Source: Bacillus oleivorans (GTDB lineage Bacteria > Bacillota > Bacilli > Bacillales > JC228). Taken from it: DNA of 64,000 nucleotides. The stretch covers positions 62,001 to 126,000 of the forward strand of contig NZ_OAOP01000004.1 of the NCBI RefSeq assembly GCF_900207585.1. The letters run 5' to 3'. The first letter of the stretch is position 1. Each line of letters opens with the position of its first letter. The position numbers and the translations under genes were made by a program. Under the pieces are notes generated by a model. The model was not told the DNA's origin. It was given only the letters and a program-made list of their open reading frames with translations, and did no database searches. Positions 15,406 through 25,278 of this stretch are shown here, piece after piece.

Positions 15406-18400
15406 TTACTCTGCAAACAAAGGGTCAATTTGAAAAACTGGCAGTTGAATACAGATGGTTGTGCCCTCGCCATGCTTGCTTTCAGCCCAAATTTTACCCT
15501 TGTGAAAAAGGATGATTTCTTTGCATATGGCTAAACCTAGCCCATTGCCTTGTCTGGATTTCGTAAAGTTTCTATCAAATATATAAGGGAGATCTTCTTC
15601 CAAAATACCTTCCCCGCTATCTTTGATTAAAACGTATGCATCTCCTAGATTTTTATCAAATCCTAAAGAGATAGAAATTTCTCCAGAGTACGTATGATTA
15701 ATAGCATTAGAAATAATATTAGAAAAAACTTGGGTAAATCGTTTTACATCTACCTGAACCATTGGGTAGTTTTCCTGCCCAATATTTTCAATCGTAAGTT
15801 TAAAAAATAACCCTTTTTTTCTTACATCATATTCAAATTGATCCCTTAAACGCCTAATCAATTTATCAATTGGCACGATATCAAAAGAAAAATGGATTTG
15901 TCCTGATTCAAGCTGGGCAAGTTCAAATAAATCATTAATCATCATATTCAACCCATTTACCCGATCCATACATTTTCTTAAATAGTCCTCTCTTTGCTCG
16001 CCAGTTTCTGCTAAACCATCCAATATTGCTTCAATATATCCTTTTACAGTGGCGATTGGTGCTCGCAAATCGTGAGAAATATTAGATAATAAATGGCGGC
16101 GTACCTGTTCCGATCTAGCAAGCTCGTTATTTACTTGTTCTAGGTGTTGATTAACTTGTTCTAACTCTTGTGTACGCTCTTTTACCTTTTCTTCAAGCTT
16201 TCCATATAGCTCAGCATTTTCAATGGATATGGCTGCTTGAGTTGAAAGAAAGGATAAAAATTTTATTCTATCTTGGGTAAATGCGTGACTGGTTTGATTA
16301 TTTTCCAAATATAAGATACTATTAACCTTCCCTTTATAAATCGCTGGCAAACATAAAATAGATTTTGGCTTATTTTCAACAACATATGGATCCTCAACAA
16401 ATATTCCTTCAACAGTTGCATTATTTAATACGACTGCTTCCCTGCTTTTCACAACATAATGAACAATCATTTCAGAAATTACGTTCATTTCTTCTACCGG
16501 CTGAAGTGATAACACCTCATCAACCTTACCATCGATACTAGCCCTCGCAGCAACGAATAGTTGGTCCCCCCTTTTAAGAAGAAGAAATCCCCGCTCTGCT
16601 CCTGCATTTCGCATCGTGATATTCATTAATTTCTTTACTAGGTTTTCTTGGATAATTTCACCTGATATCGTTTGGGAAGCTTTTAAGGAAGCATCAATAT
16701 CAAATTGGGATGCAATCGAATGGGATAATCCAAACCGACTTTCATTTGAAACGTTAAGAATGAAGCCTTCAAATTCCTTCAGTAATTTGCTTGCTTTTGC
16801 ATATGCACCCCACTTATTATAGGTACGGTATGCTTCCGTGATGAAGGCACTTCCTAAGGTTTCAAGTCCTCTTGAAAAATAGTAATAACCTGCAGCTTCC
16901 TTACTAACTGCAACATCTTGAATAAAATTATTCTTCTTTGCTGATTGTATAGCTTTATCATAGTAATTTATTGCGGCTAAATGATCCTCATCAATTCTTG
17001 CTATTTCAGCTTTTACAAGCTTCCATTTGTGTAAATAATTTTCTGGACAAAGCTTTGCCCACCTTCTAAGCTTTTTTGCATTCCTTTTTAGTCTCTTATA
17101 GAGTGATTTTTGCATAGACGGGTGAGCTTTATGATACAATCTTGAGGCCCAAAGTGCATCATAAAAATAATATTCAGCGATAATAACAAGTGTTAATCTA
17201 TTACTGATCAGTTTGTCTAAATGATGGATTACTAGCTTTGCAAATTTTTCCTCATTAAACAGATAAGACATCTGCAGCCTTAATGTATAATGAATAATCT
17301 TGGCTGAATCATCATCTAACACCTGTTCAAATACCCAATCCGATGTTGTTTTTTCGTTCATCAAGACGTCAATCCAACGAATTTGCTCATTTAAAAATCC
17401 CTTTGATATGACATAACCGATTTGGTCTATAAATATGAGCTGATTTTTAATACCGTCAAGTACTTCCTGTAAATGCCCTCCCATTATGAACAGCGTAATC
17501 GCGATAAAGGAGCTGTTTGCCCCAGCCAGGTGAATATTGCCTGCATCTATACAATATTGCTGTGACCTCTTTAAATAGTCTAAATTAGATTTAATTGGAT
17601 GCCTCCAATGATTAATAAAGCTTGCAAAGACAAAATATACTCTTCCTTTTAACCCTGCATTCCCGCTTCTTTCAGCAAGTTCAATTGCAAGCTTCCCAAA
17701 CTCATAGCTTTTATTAAAATCACTAAAACCAGCACTTAAAATAAGTGCATAATTATTAAATACCAATGATGTAATATCCGTAATACCGTGCTTAAGAGAA
17801 AAACGTAACGCTCGAAGCATTAAAATGGCTGCAAGATTTTGATCAACGTGAAAGGATGGTGCATTCATCGTTATCATTGTATTTAATAATAATCGTTTTT
17901 CTTGATCCTCTAATTTAGGAAGCATCATTAAATGATCTGCATGTTTTCCTCGTAAGGCTATTTTGGCGAGTAAAAACTCTTTTGTAACTAATGCCTTATT
18001 AGGATTTCGATGGATATTCCATCCAAATAGTCTTAACCCGGAAATTCCGGATTCTACAGCCTCCTCTACACGATGAACATGTGTATAGAGCACGACCTTC
18101 ATATTATAGATTGCTAATTTCTCATGATTTGTTCGTACATGCCCCAATACTTGATTAAATGTGAATTCTGCATCCTCAAATTTACTGTTTAAATATTGGC
18201 ATTCTCCAAGCCCTGTCATTAATCGATTGGTTAAATCGTAATTTTTTTCCCATGCTTCACCAAGCATCACGTATGCAGTTCGAAAATATTCGAGGGATTC
18301 CTTATATGCCGCAGATGCTTTTGCCTGTTCACCAGCTCTTACATTCCATTCAACTAAAGGAATCCATTCACTTTTATTTAAATAGCTTCTACAAAAATTT

Positions 18401-20601
18401 AAATGATTTACAATTTCAAATAAATGACCTTCAACGGTACCAAACTTTACAAGGAGTCTGCCTATTTTAAGGTGAGCCTTTTCTTGCTCCTCTTTTGTCA
18501 TGATCGAATAAACCGCTTGTTGAACCCGATCATGTAAAAATCGATATGCAGGCGGCTGTTTGTCCATTAATTGTTTGGGCCCATCTGGATAAATCCATTT
18601 ATAGGCTGAATCCTCAGGTAAAATTAGCCCTGCCTCAAGAGCAGCCCATAAATTTCTACCAATTAGATCATATTCATCTTCACAAATAATAGATAATATT
18701 TTCAAATCAAAATAATTCCCAATACACGCAGCCATTTTTAATATATTTTGGGTGTTCAATGGGAGCTGCTGCACTCTTTTAACCATTAAGTCGACAATAT
18801 TTTCTTTTTCCAAGGCCCTCTTCACCTTAGCAAATTGGATAGACCATTTTCCTAAATCTGTACGAAAGAAGATGGTCCCATCTTGGTAAAACGATTGAAA
18901 CAGCTGTTTCATGAAGAAAGGATTTCCTTGAGTAATCCGGAACATTAGATCAGCTAGTTTTTTAGTCTCTGTCCCAGCATCCATTATTGTTTCTTCTACC
19001 CAATTTAAAATCACCTTTTGCTTTAATGGAGTTAACGAGATTTCCGAGATAGCAACATTTTCTTTTTTTAGATGTTGGATGGTTTCGGCAAATGGGTGCT
19101 CAATCCCAACTTCATTCCCACGATAAGCTCCTATCAATAAAAAGTAGCGGCAATCTATATGTGTAAGTAAATATTCAATCAGACCTAGTGATGCGGTATC
19201 TGCCCATTGCAGATCATCGAGAAATAGAACCAGCGGATGGTCCTTTGTGGCAAATGTATTCACAAATTTTTGGAAGATCAAATGAAATCGCAGATGAGCA
19301 TCCCTATTTGTTAACTCCACTTCCTTTGAACTATCCCCTATTATCCATTTTAACTCCGGAATAATTGACGTGATAACAGAAGCATTATCTGATAGTTCCC
19401 GATCAATAGCCACTTTCCATCCTTGAATTCGTTCATCCCCTTCAGTCAATATTTGTCTTATTAATGATTTAAATGCTTGAATGATTGGTGAATAGGGTTT
19501 TTGCCTTTGAAGTAAATCAAACTTTCCGGAAATAAAATAGCCTTTCTCTCTTACAAGCGGGGTTTGGATTTCATTTACAAGCGCAGTTTTCCCAATTCCA
19601 GAATGACCTTGAATTAACATCAACTCCGAATTACCAGTGCTCACCCGTTCAAATGACAGAAGCAATTTTTCTATCTCTGCGTCTCTGCCGTATAATTTGC
19701 TTTCTGTTTCAAAGACAGTTAATGGATCATCCTGTCCAAGCGGGAAAGCTTCAACTATTCCAAATAATTGAAGATGATCCATACATTTTTTTAGATCTTC
19801 TCGTAAACCAAATGCGCTCTTATATCTATTTTCTGGTATTTTTGAAAGAAGCTTCATAATGATATTTGAAAGGATTTGTGGAATTTTTTGGTTTACTTCG
19901 ATTGGACTCGGAGGTGTTTTTGCGAGATGTGCGTGTACCAGCTCAATTTGTTCTTTGTTGGTAAAAGGGAGTACCCCAGTAATCATTTCGTAAAATAAAA
20001 CGCCGAGGGAATATAAATCTGCTCTATAATCGACAGACCGATTCATTCTGCCTGTTTGCTCAGGAGATATATAAGCTAGCTGTCCTTCAAGTTCATATGG
20101 TGTTACACTCTTACCTTGGCTTTCCTTTTTTAATTTTGTTGCATAATTAAATCCTGTAATCTTTAATTGGCCACTTGCTGAACTAAGAATAATATTTTCG
20201 GGATTTATATTTTTGTGAATAATCTGGTGTTGGTGCAGATGTATCAGAGTAGATGTCAATCTTATCGCAATTGAAAGAAATTCTAAGATATCCAGCTTTT
20301 GACCTTTAAGGAATTCCCTTAAGGTGATACCAGAAAAATACTCCATTACTAAAAATGGTTCATTTAAATGCTTTTCTATTTTTATTGGTCGAATGATTTC
20401 GTCCATATTCAAGTTTTTTGTAATATGAAATTCATGTATACTAGATGCGATTTCATGCGGAGTAGGATTTGGCTGTTTTGCTGTCTTTAGCAGAACGAGT
20501 TTTTTGTCTTGCAAGGAATATCCTTTATACATAATGGATGAACTATTTTCAACTTCGACATCAACTAATTTATAGTCTGGTAATACAGGTATTCTCCTCA
20601 T
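15406..20601 (-). CDS. Giant sensor: degenerate Ser/Thr kinase, AAA ATPase, GAF and histidine kinase
   Basis: A 1731-residue multidomain signalling protein. Residues 10-280 have a Ser/Thr kinase fold: Lys39 in VLLK and SPEQTGRMN are kept, but the catalytic Asp of HRD is Asn131 (HKN) and DFG reads GFN (150-152), so this domain is probably a pseudokinase. Residues 300-640 are an AAA/STAND-like ATPase with Walker A GHSGIGKT (332-339) and Walker B PLVLFLDD (456-463). A long helical TPR-like region follows, then GAF (about 1290-1450), a coiled coil and a histidine kinase with His1510 in SHDLRAP and ATP-lid motifs DSGEGI and NGLGLA. Its natural partner may be the response regulator at 20855. Confidence 0.9.
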   Translation of the reverse strand: MRRIPVLPDYKLVDVEVENSSSIMYKGYSLQDKKLVLLKTAKQPNPTPHEIASSIHEFHITKNLNMDEIIRPIKIEKHLNEPFLVMEYFSGITLREFLKGQKLDILEFLSIAIRLTSTLIHLHQHQIIHKNINPENIILSSASGQLKITGFNYATKLKKESQGKSVTPYELEGQLAYISPEQTGRMNRSVDYRADLYSLGVLFYEMITGVLPFTNKEQIELVHAHLAKTPPSPIEVNQKIPQILSNIIMKLLSKIPENRYKSAFGLREDLKKCMDHLQLFGIVEAFPLGQDDPLTVFETESKLYGRDAEIEKLLLSFERVSTGNSELMLIQGHSGIGKTALVNEIQTPLVREKGYFISGKFDLLQRQKPYSPIIQAFKSLIRQILTEGDERIQGWKVAIDRELSDNASVITSIIPELKWIIGDSSKEVELTNRDAHLRFHLIFQKFVNTFATKDHPLVLFLDDLQWADTASLGLIEYLLTHIDCRYFLLIGAYRGNEVGIEHPFAETIQHLKKENVAISEISLTPLKQKVILNWVEETIMDAGTETKKLADLMFRITQGNPFFMKQLFQSFYQDGTIFFRTDLGKWSIQFAKVKRALEKENIVDLMVKRVQQLPLNTQNILKMAACIGNYFDLKILSIICEDEYDLIGRNLWAALEAGLILPEDSAYKWIYPDGPKQLMDKQPPAYRFLHDRVQQAVYSIMTKEEQEKAHLKIGRLLVKFGTVEGHLFEIVNHLNFCRSYLNKSEWIPLVEWNVRAGEQAKASAAYKESLEYFRTAYVMLGEAWEKNYDLTNRLMTGLGECQYLNSKFEDAEFTFNQVLGHVRTNHEKLAIYNMKVVLYTHVHRVEEAVESGISGLRLFGWNIHRNPNKALVTKEFLLAKIALRGKHADHLMMLPKLEDQEKRLLLNTMITMNAPSFHVDQNLAAILMLRALRFSLKHGITDITSLVFNNYALILSAGFSDFNKSYEFGKLAIELAERSGNAGLKGRVYFVFASFINHWRHPIKSNLDYLKRSQQYCIDAGNIHLAGANSSFIAITLFIMGGHLQEVLDGIKNQLIFIDQIGYVISKGFLNEQIRWIDVLMNEKTTSDWVFEQVLDDDSAKIIHYTLRLQMSYLFNEEKFAKLVIHHLDKLISNRLTLVIIAEYYFYDALWASRLYHKAHPSMQKSLYKRLKRNAKKLRRWAKLCPENYLHKWKLVKAEIARIDEDHLAAINYYDKAIQSAKKNNFIQDVAVSKEAAGYYYFSRGLETLGSAFITEAYRTYNKWGAYAKASKLLKEFEGFILNVSNESRFGLSHSIASQFDIDASLKASQTISGEIIQENLVKKLMNITMRNAGAERGFLLLKRGDQLFVAARASIDGKVDEVLSLQPVEEMNVISEMIVHYVVKSREAVVLNNATVEGIFVEDPYVVENKPKSILCLPAIYKGKVNSILYLENNQTSHAFTQDRIKFLSFLSTQAAISIENAELYGKLEEKVKERTQELEQVNQHLEQVNNELARSEQVRRHLLSNISHDLRAPIATVKGYIEAILDGLAETGEQREDYLRKCMDRVNGLNMMINDLFELAQLESGQIHFSFDIVPIDKLIRRLRDQFEYDVRKKGLFFKLTIENIGQENYPMVQVDVKRFTQVFSNIISNAINHTYSGEISISLGFDKNLGDAYVLIKDSGEGILEEDLPYIFDRNFTKSRQGNGLGLAICKEIILFHKGKIWAESKHGEGTTICIQLPVFQIDPLFAE

Positions 20602-20718
20602 TTATGTCACCCTTTTGGGAATTTTCAAATTTCTTTAACTAAACTTTAATAAATCTTATACGTATCTTATAGTTCTTCAACTACGATATAAATGCATAAT
20701 GTTCATGGGGGTTCGAAT

Positions 20719-20874
20719 ATGGAAAAAGGTAAAGTATTACATAGTGTTGATTCTGATCATAATTCAGAACAAGAGTGGGTACAGCTAATCTTGGAGGCAA
20801 AAAGTCTTGGTATAACACTTGAAGAAATTCAGGAATTTTTTAAGAATAAGAGGATTACTCCTGAAAACCAATGA
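20719..20874 (+). CDS. SinI-like antirepressor (SinI2)
   Basis: A 51-residue protein with the SinI interaction helix pair EQEWVQLILEAKSLGITLEE followed by IQEFF. GGGGG (20707-20711) supports ATG 20719 over the longer frame from 20692. It is divergent from the giant kinase, and its 3' end overlaps the response regulator gene tail to tail by 20 nt. It probably antagonises SinR2 and perhaps SinR1, linking the sensor locus to matrix control. The link is inferred from adjacency only. Confidence 0.8.
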   Translation: MEKGKVLHSVDSDHNSEQEWVQLILEAKSLGITLEEIQEFFKNKRITPENQ

Positions 20875-21571
20875 ATTTATACCCCATCCCTCTGACCGTT
20901 ATAATGTACATAGGATTGGCTGGTATAGGTTCAATTTTTTTGCGCAAATTACTTACATGCACCATAACCGTTCGGTAATCTCCTAGGCTTTCTTCTCCCC
21001 AAATCAGTTCGAATATATCCTCCACACTAAATACGCGATTCGGATGTTCAGCCAGAAGACAAAGGAGTTGATATTCTTTTGCAGATAAAAGGACGGTTGA
21101 CCCATTCGCTTTAACAACACAGCTAACTTTATCAATAAACAGTCCGGGATATTCAATAATTTGCTTCATATTTCCATACGGGGGGCTTAATTCATTAACT
21201 ATGTGATGATGGCGGCGCAGGTGAGCTTGAATTTTCACTGTTACAAGGGCAGGACTAAAGGGTTTTGTAATATAATCATCCCCTCCGATTTTGTGACCTA
21301 GAATTTTATCAATCTCATCTTCCTTCGAGCTTAAAAAAAGAATGGGGACAGATGTCTTTTGACGCAGTAACCGGCATACTTCAAATCCATCCATTCCCGG
21401 AAGTACTACATCTAAGATAATAATGTCGGGTTTTTGCTCTTTTAATAATCGTAATGCAGTTATACCGTCTTCAGCATGAATGATGGTATAACCTTCCTTT
21501 TGCAGGTACAATTGCAAAATTTCCCTTATATCCCGATCATCTTCCACTAGCATTACTTTTTCCCTAGACAT
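20855..21571 (-). CDS. OmpR/PhoB-family response regulator
   Basis: This is a 238-residue two-component regulator. The receiver domain (1-120) has the acidic pair Glu-Asp-Asp at 10-12, phospho-acceptor Asp54 in IILDVVLPGMDG and Lys in ITKPFSP. The DNA-binding winged helix (about 140-236) has SAKEYQLLCLLAEHPNRVFS, YRTVMVHVSNLRKKIE and VRGMGYKF. ATG is at 21571. It lies upstream of and in the same direction as the giant kinase, separated by sinI2 on the other strand, so kinase and regulator may be a split two-component pair. Confidence 0.92.
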   Translation of the reverse strand: MSREKVMLVEDDRDIREILQLYLQKEGYTIIHAEDGITALRLLKEQKPDIIILDVVLPGMDGFEVCRLLRQKTSVPILFLSSKEDEIDKILGHKIGGDDYITKPFSPALVTVKIQAHLRRHHHIVNELSPPYGNMKQIIEYPGLFIDKVSCVVKANGSTVLLSAKEYQLLCLLAEHPNRVFSVEDIFELIWGEESLGDYRTVMVHVSNLRKKIEPIPANPMYIITVRGMGYKFIGFQE

Positions 21572-21839
21572 TTATTCACCTACTTTTCTCAGGTAAACCT
21601 ACGACTATATAACTTTATCACTAATATACCATCAATTACCTGGATTATCCAATCATTAGGAAATAGGTGTCCGCTTGGCCAAAGTATATGTTACAACACA
21701 TGAGATATTTGAAGGTTATATGATGATCTGACTGTAACAACTATTATTTATATACTTATATAAATATTACTTTTTTTACATAAGAACTGAAAATTATACT
21801 GCCTTAACCATAATGGATAATTACCACATATTAAAGAAA

Positions 21840-22392
21840 ACTTGGCTAGCGCCGTCGAGAAAGGGTATTTTTCTCGGCAATTTTTTATTTTTGTCTAAAT
21901 CTAAATGACCAATTTTTTATTCATTGATTGTCTCTGCTAACCGGCCTGTTGATTTCCGCTCCGGGCACTCGCTTTCCGCGGGGAGGTCCGAGAGCCTCCT
22001 CGGCGCTTTGGCGCCTGCGGGGTCTCCCGTGACCTCTCTATCCCCCAGGAGTCGAGTGCCCTCCGCTCCAATCAACAGGGATGAAAATCAACCTAAAGTA
22101 TTGCAACAAACTTTTTCTAATCTTGCTAGGTATATTGCAATCTTTTTTATATTTTGGCAGGCTGCAGTAAGGAGAACCTGTTCACTTGCATTCTTTAGGA
22201 CATATATAAAGGTTTCTTTCTTTATCATATTTAAATTTCCATTTTAGAAATAGTCCTTTAGTGGGTTGATATCTCCACCGCCCTATAATCCTTTTACTAT
22301 ATTATGCCAAATCAACGCCGTGAATTGTTAAAGAAAGTGAATAAAATATAAGGCTGTCGAGAGTTTCTCGACAGCCTGACTTGGCTAGCGCC
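21840..22392. mobile_element. Composite hairpin-ended element, copy A (MITE-like)
   Basis: Non-coding element at about 21854-22378. The left end is a hairpin GTCGAGAAAGGG..TTTCTCGGC followed by a T-run. The right end is GGCTGTCGAGAG..TTTCTCGACAGCC. Between them are a palindrome of about 135 bp (21945-22079) and a second hairpin with AGTATTGCAAC and ATATTGCAATC (about 22091-22151). The element is flanked by 14-bp direct repeats ACTTGGCTAGCGCC (21840-21853 and 22379-22392). The right copy is part of the stem-loop CTTGGCTAGCGCCAAG. It has no transposase. Copies B and C lie at 52596 and 59984. Confidence 0.75.
21945..22079. repeat. Palindromic core repeat, CCTGTTGATTTCCGCTCC type
   Basis: Imperfect palindrome with outer arms CCTGTTGATTTCCGCTCC and GGAGTCGAG..CAATCAACAGG, and GC-rich inner arms (CGCTTTCCGCGGGGAG, GGCGCTTTGGCGCC). 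Related copies are at 52681-52903, 53190-53324 and 60102-60191, with remnants at 24861 and 49001. An apparent 107-codon frame through it is incidental. Confidence 0.85.
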
Positions 22393-22562
22393 AAGACTTT
22401 AGGCGCCGGCAATTGCCTAGTTACACTTATCACGCTCGAAACGCCACGTCCTAATGTATCGCTTGACTAGGACGTCCTGTCCGTCGTACTTTATTCCTAA
22501 AAATTTTAACTACGTCGAATATACTTCTTTGCTAAAATTTTATACTTTCTTAAAGTGTAAAA

Positions 22563-22600
22563 AAGTAACCCTCCGTACCATCGGAACGAAGGGTTACTTA
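22563..22600 (-). terminator. Probable terminator of the TPR/coiled-coil gene
   Basis: AAGTAACCCT and AGGGTTACTT pair with additional CGT/ACG pairs. It lies 52 nt downstream of the stop of the leftward gene at 22652. Confidence 0.6.
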
Positions 22601-22651
22601 CTTGGCAGGGTCACTTTTAAGGGAAAGAACATTAGGTAGACTGCCCTCTGA

Positions 22652-24775
22652 TCAATTCTTTTTAGAGATTGATTCACCTGCACTATTCATTATCTCATAT
22701 TGACGGAGCTTTAGTTCGAAAAGAGTGATCGGATCGCGATAATTTTCTGGATTATTCCGTATTTTGTTTAAATCCTCTTTATTTCTATTAATATGTTCAT
22801 CTGCTTCCGTTATAGCTCGATTTAGCGCTTCAAACGGAGTCGTAAAAAACATGTTCATATCCCTTGCTATAGAGTTCTCGAATAACTCTAATTGCTGTAT
22901 AAAGGGATTGATAATAGATTGCACCGTTTGATTGTAATCCGTGCTTTCAATGAAATTTTTATATAGATTCTGGAGTTTTTCTTTATTCTTTGCTAATGGG
23001 CCAAGCAGTTTCCCTACGCTTTTCAAAACCAATTGCGAAGGGGTGGAACGCATGATTATATTCGCTTTTTCGAGATGTACCATTCCTCTCGTTATCCTAT
23101 TTACGTCTCTCCTCCAGTCATCCAGTACCTTGAAGTCACAATCCAATGCAATTTTATCTTCAGCGTAAAGATTATTAATACTATCACTCATTTCATCTAA
23201 GAAGGCTTGACTTTTCTTTAAATCATCCTCACAATCCCTAATCCATCCTTGGATGGCATCTTGAAAATGTTGTTTAGCAGTTCCTTCCATATAATGAGTA
23301 ATCCGCCTATTCATTTCTTCATTGATTTCTATATGGATTTTCCCATAATCACTATCTTCCTTTACAAGATTAGAACAATTTCGAAGCAGTTCAGGTATCT
23401 TTGTTAACAAAGCCTGTCTGAAATCATCTTTAAAATCGCCAAATGATTTTTTAATAGCTTGGGCTTTTTCCTCTTCTATGTCACTCAACTGATGATGAAT
23501 CCCGTTCAGTTTGGCTAAAAGCTCTTCGTTCCATTGAATTTTATCCAATAATGCATTTTCCGTTTCTGCCCGTTTTTCAATCAGGAACTTAATCACCTTT
23601 CTAATAATAGACATGATTTTAGAGGTACGCAGCTCTTCGAGAGTATGCTCTTCCATCTTAAGATCTCTAATTAGAGAATCAAAATGTTCACCTGCTAACA
23701 AGCCTTCTTTCTCGGCCCAATTCTTAATAGATTCATAAAGTCTCAGTGCGTCTTCCATACCAATTTGATAATGGCTAGACATATTCAACAAATGTTCCGC
23801 CTTGCTAACCAAAGCAGAATCCAGAGAACTTGGAAAATATTCACGCCATGCTAGTACCGCTGATGAAGAAATTAAGGAATTTGAAGCGGATGAAACCTTT
23901 ATCCAATTCGTTAAATGATGATGGATTAGATCAGAAAAGTTCCTTATTAAGAACTTTCCGCTTATTAATTCAAAGTATGTTTCTTTATAAAGGTCGGGTA
24001 ACTTCTTCCATATATACGAGGTTTCCAAATCGATTCCTAGAAGAAGATTGTTGATTTCTTTTAGCCAAGAAAAAAACAAATTTGTTTGTCTGTAACTATT
24101 CCACAATAATGCAGCAAGGCTTTCAAAACGAAACTGATCGAGATTAAATAAAGTTTTCAAGGCTTCTTTAAAATAGTTTGGCTCTATGTTTACTGTAATC
24201 CTTCGTTCAACATACTCTTCTAAAACCTTAAACCATGAAAGTGATTCTGTACGAATTGCCTCCTTAACAGCAAGCTCTACCGCATTGTCCCAGTCCTGAT
24301 TTTCTTCAAAGAACGTCCGGGCAATATCTGTCACACCAGAATAATCTGGGTTTAAGTTAACTGCATTCTTAATGAGATCGACGGCTTTCTCACGTTTGCT
24401 TAAGTTTTTGTTTAGTGAAAAAAGCTGCAGTAACACTTCCGTCTGTAAAACAACCGATTCGGTATTTACTGACCTGTAATAGTCTTCCGCAATTGCCAGT
24501 AAATCCATTTCATAATGGGCATCTGCAATATTCTTCAGTGCCCATGGTTTTAATTCATTTTCAACATTTTCCCATTTAAAAATCGCTGCTTCATAATCCT
24601 TATTCAGGAAATAAACCTCGCCCTGGGAAAAACGGATAGCGGAAAAATCGGGCAGTTCTTCTTTCTTCTCATCCATGTACATCTCACCCAAAATCTGTAT
24701 AGGGTGACCTTTTTTATCTCCTTCTATGACGTGTTGATAATAGGATTTATTAATGAGTTCATTCTCTAATGTCAT
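22652..24775 (-). CDS. Large TPR/coiled-coil protein of unknown function
   Basis: A 707-residue soluble protein. The N-terminal third shows TPR-like helix pairs (FSQGEVYFLNKDYEAAIFKW, ALKNIADAHYEMDLLAIAED, VDLIKNAVNLNPDYSG). The C-terminal half is long and helical, rich in Glu and Lys, and ends in FTTPFEALNRAITEADEHIN. No signal peptide, membrane span or nucleotide-binding motif is visible. The C-terminal half recalls stalk regions of dynamin-like proteins, but no GTPase domain is present and this is only an impression. ATG 24775 is preceded by GGAGGGATCAAG. It is flanked by repeat elements on both sides, which suggests an accessory region. Confidence 0.75.
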   Translation of the reverse strand: MTLENELINKSYYQHVIEGDKKGHPIQILGEMYMDEKKEELPDFSAIRFSQGEVYFLNKDYEAAIFKWENVENELKPWALKNIADAHYEMDLLAIAEDYYRSVNTESVVLQTEVLLQLFSLNKNLSKREKAVDLIKNAVNLNPDYSGVTDIARTFFEENQDWDNAVELAVKEAIRTESLSWFKVLEEYVERRITVNIEPNYFKEALKTLFNLDQFRFESLAALLWNSYRQTNLFFSWLKEINNLLLGIDLETSYIWKKLPDLYKETYFELISGKFLIRNFSDLIHHHLTNWIKVSSASNSLISSSAVLAWREYFPSSLDSALVSKAEHLLNMSSHYQIGMEDALRLYESIKNWAEKEGLLAGEHFDSLIRDLKMEEHTLEELRTSKIMSIIRKVIKFLIEKRAETENALLDKIQWNEELLAKLNGIHHQLSDIEEEKAQAIKKSFGDFKDDFRQALLTKIPELLRNCSNLVKEDSDYGKIHIEINEEMNRRITHYMEGTAKQHFQDAIQGWIRDCEDDLKKSQAFLDEMSDSINNLYAEDKIALDCDFKVLDDWRRDVNRITRGMVHLEKANIIMRSTPSQLVLKSVGKLLGPLAKNKEKLQNLYKNFIESTDYNQTVQSIINPFIQQLELFENSIARDMNMFFTTPFEALNRAITEADEHINRNKEDLNKIRNNPENYRDPITLFELKLRQYEIMNSAGESISKKN

Positions 24776-25278
24776 CTTGATCCCTCCAGTACTAGATTAG
24801 AAGTATTGTGAGTAGTAGTACAAAATTAATATCTTCGAAACTAAAACAATTTTATTTTATAGCTCTGTTAAACTTGACTGTTGATTTCCGCTCCGGTGCA
24901 CTCCAATCACCTATGTTATAAAATCAACATTAACCTGTAACACAGCTCCTCTATGAAAGTTCGCCAAAATATAGCGACAACTATTGCAATTCATTATTCC
25001 CTATAATAATCGAAAGAAAACTAATTTTTATGACGGTGCCTGTTTTTTCAGTGCGGCTGTTTCCACCAGAAGTTTGTTAGAGGCGGCAGGAGAAATCCCC
25101 ACAAAAAAAAGGGGAGGGTTCTTTGTGGCTGTGGGATGATCCAAGGGTTTAGGACTAAAAAAGGAAAAGAAAAGAAGCAATCTTCTTATATCCACACTTA
25201 TAATGTCTCAAAAAGACTAAGGGTTGTGTATTCGGGCAAATCTTGAAGATAAACGTAAAAACGGTTAAATAAAACAAA
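24776..25278. other. Gene-free stretch with a repeat remnant
   Basis: About 500 bases without a credible gene. It contains a small MITE remnant (24861-24947). I recognise nothing else in it; the G/A-rich part near 25080-25190 does not give a family I know. Confidence 0.6.
24861..24947. repeat. Short repeat remnant with AGCTCTGTTA inverted ends
   Basis: AGCTCTGTTA (24861-24870) and TAACACAGCT (24938-24947) are inverted copies with one mismatch. Inside are GTTGATTTCCGCTCC and AAATCAAC, the outer arms of the palindromic core repeat with its centre lost. It is a miniature-element remnant with different end sequences from copies A-C. Confidence 0.65.

Noticed and set aside
21924-22247. 107-codon ORF (and a similar one at 53112-53345, minus)
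   Set aside because: Both are translations of the palindromic core repeat, which is non-coding and appears in both orientations.
22454-22639. 61-codon ORF after element copy A
   Set aside because: No ribosome site, runs through the terminator hairpin at 22563, and has no recognisable protein features.
24776-25278. Degenerate transposase remnant
   Set aside because: The G/A-rich tract suggested decayed coding sequence, but no frame gives a recognisable transposase motif.
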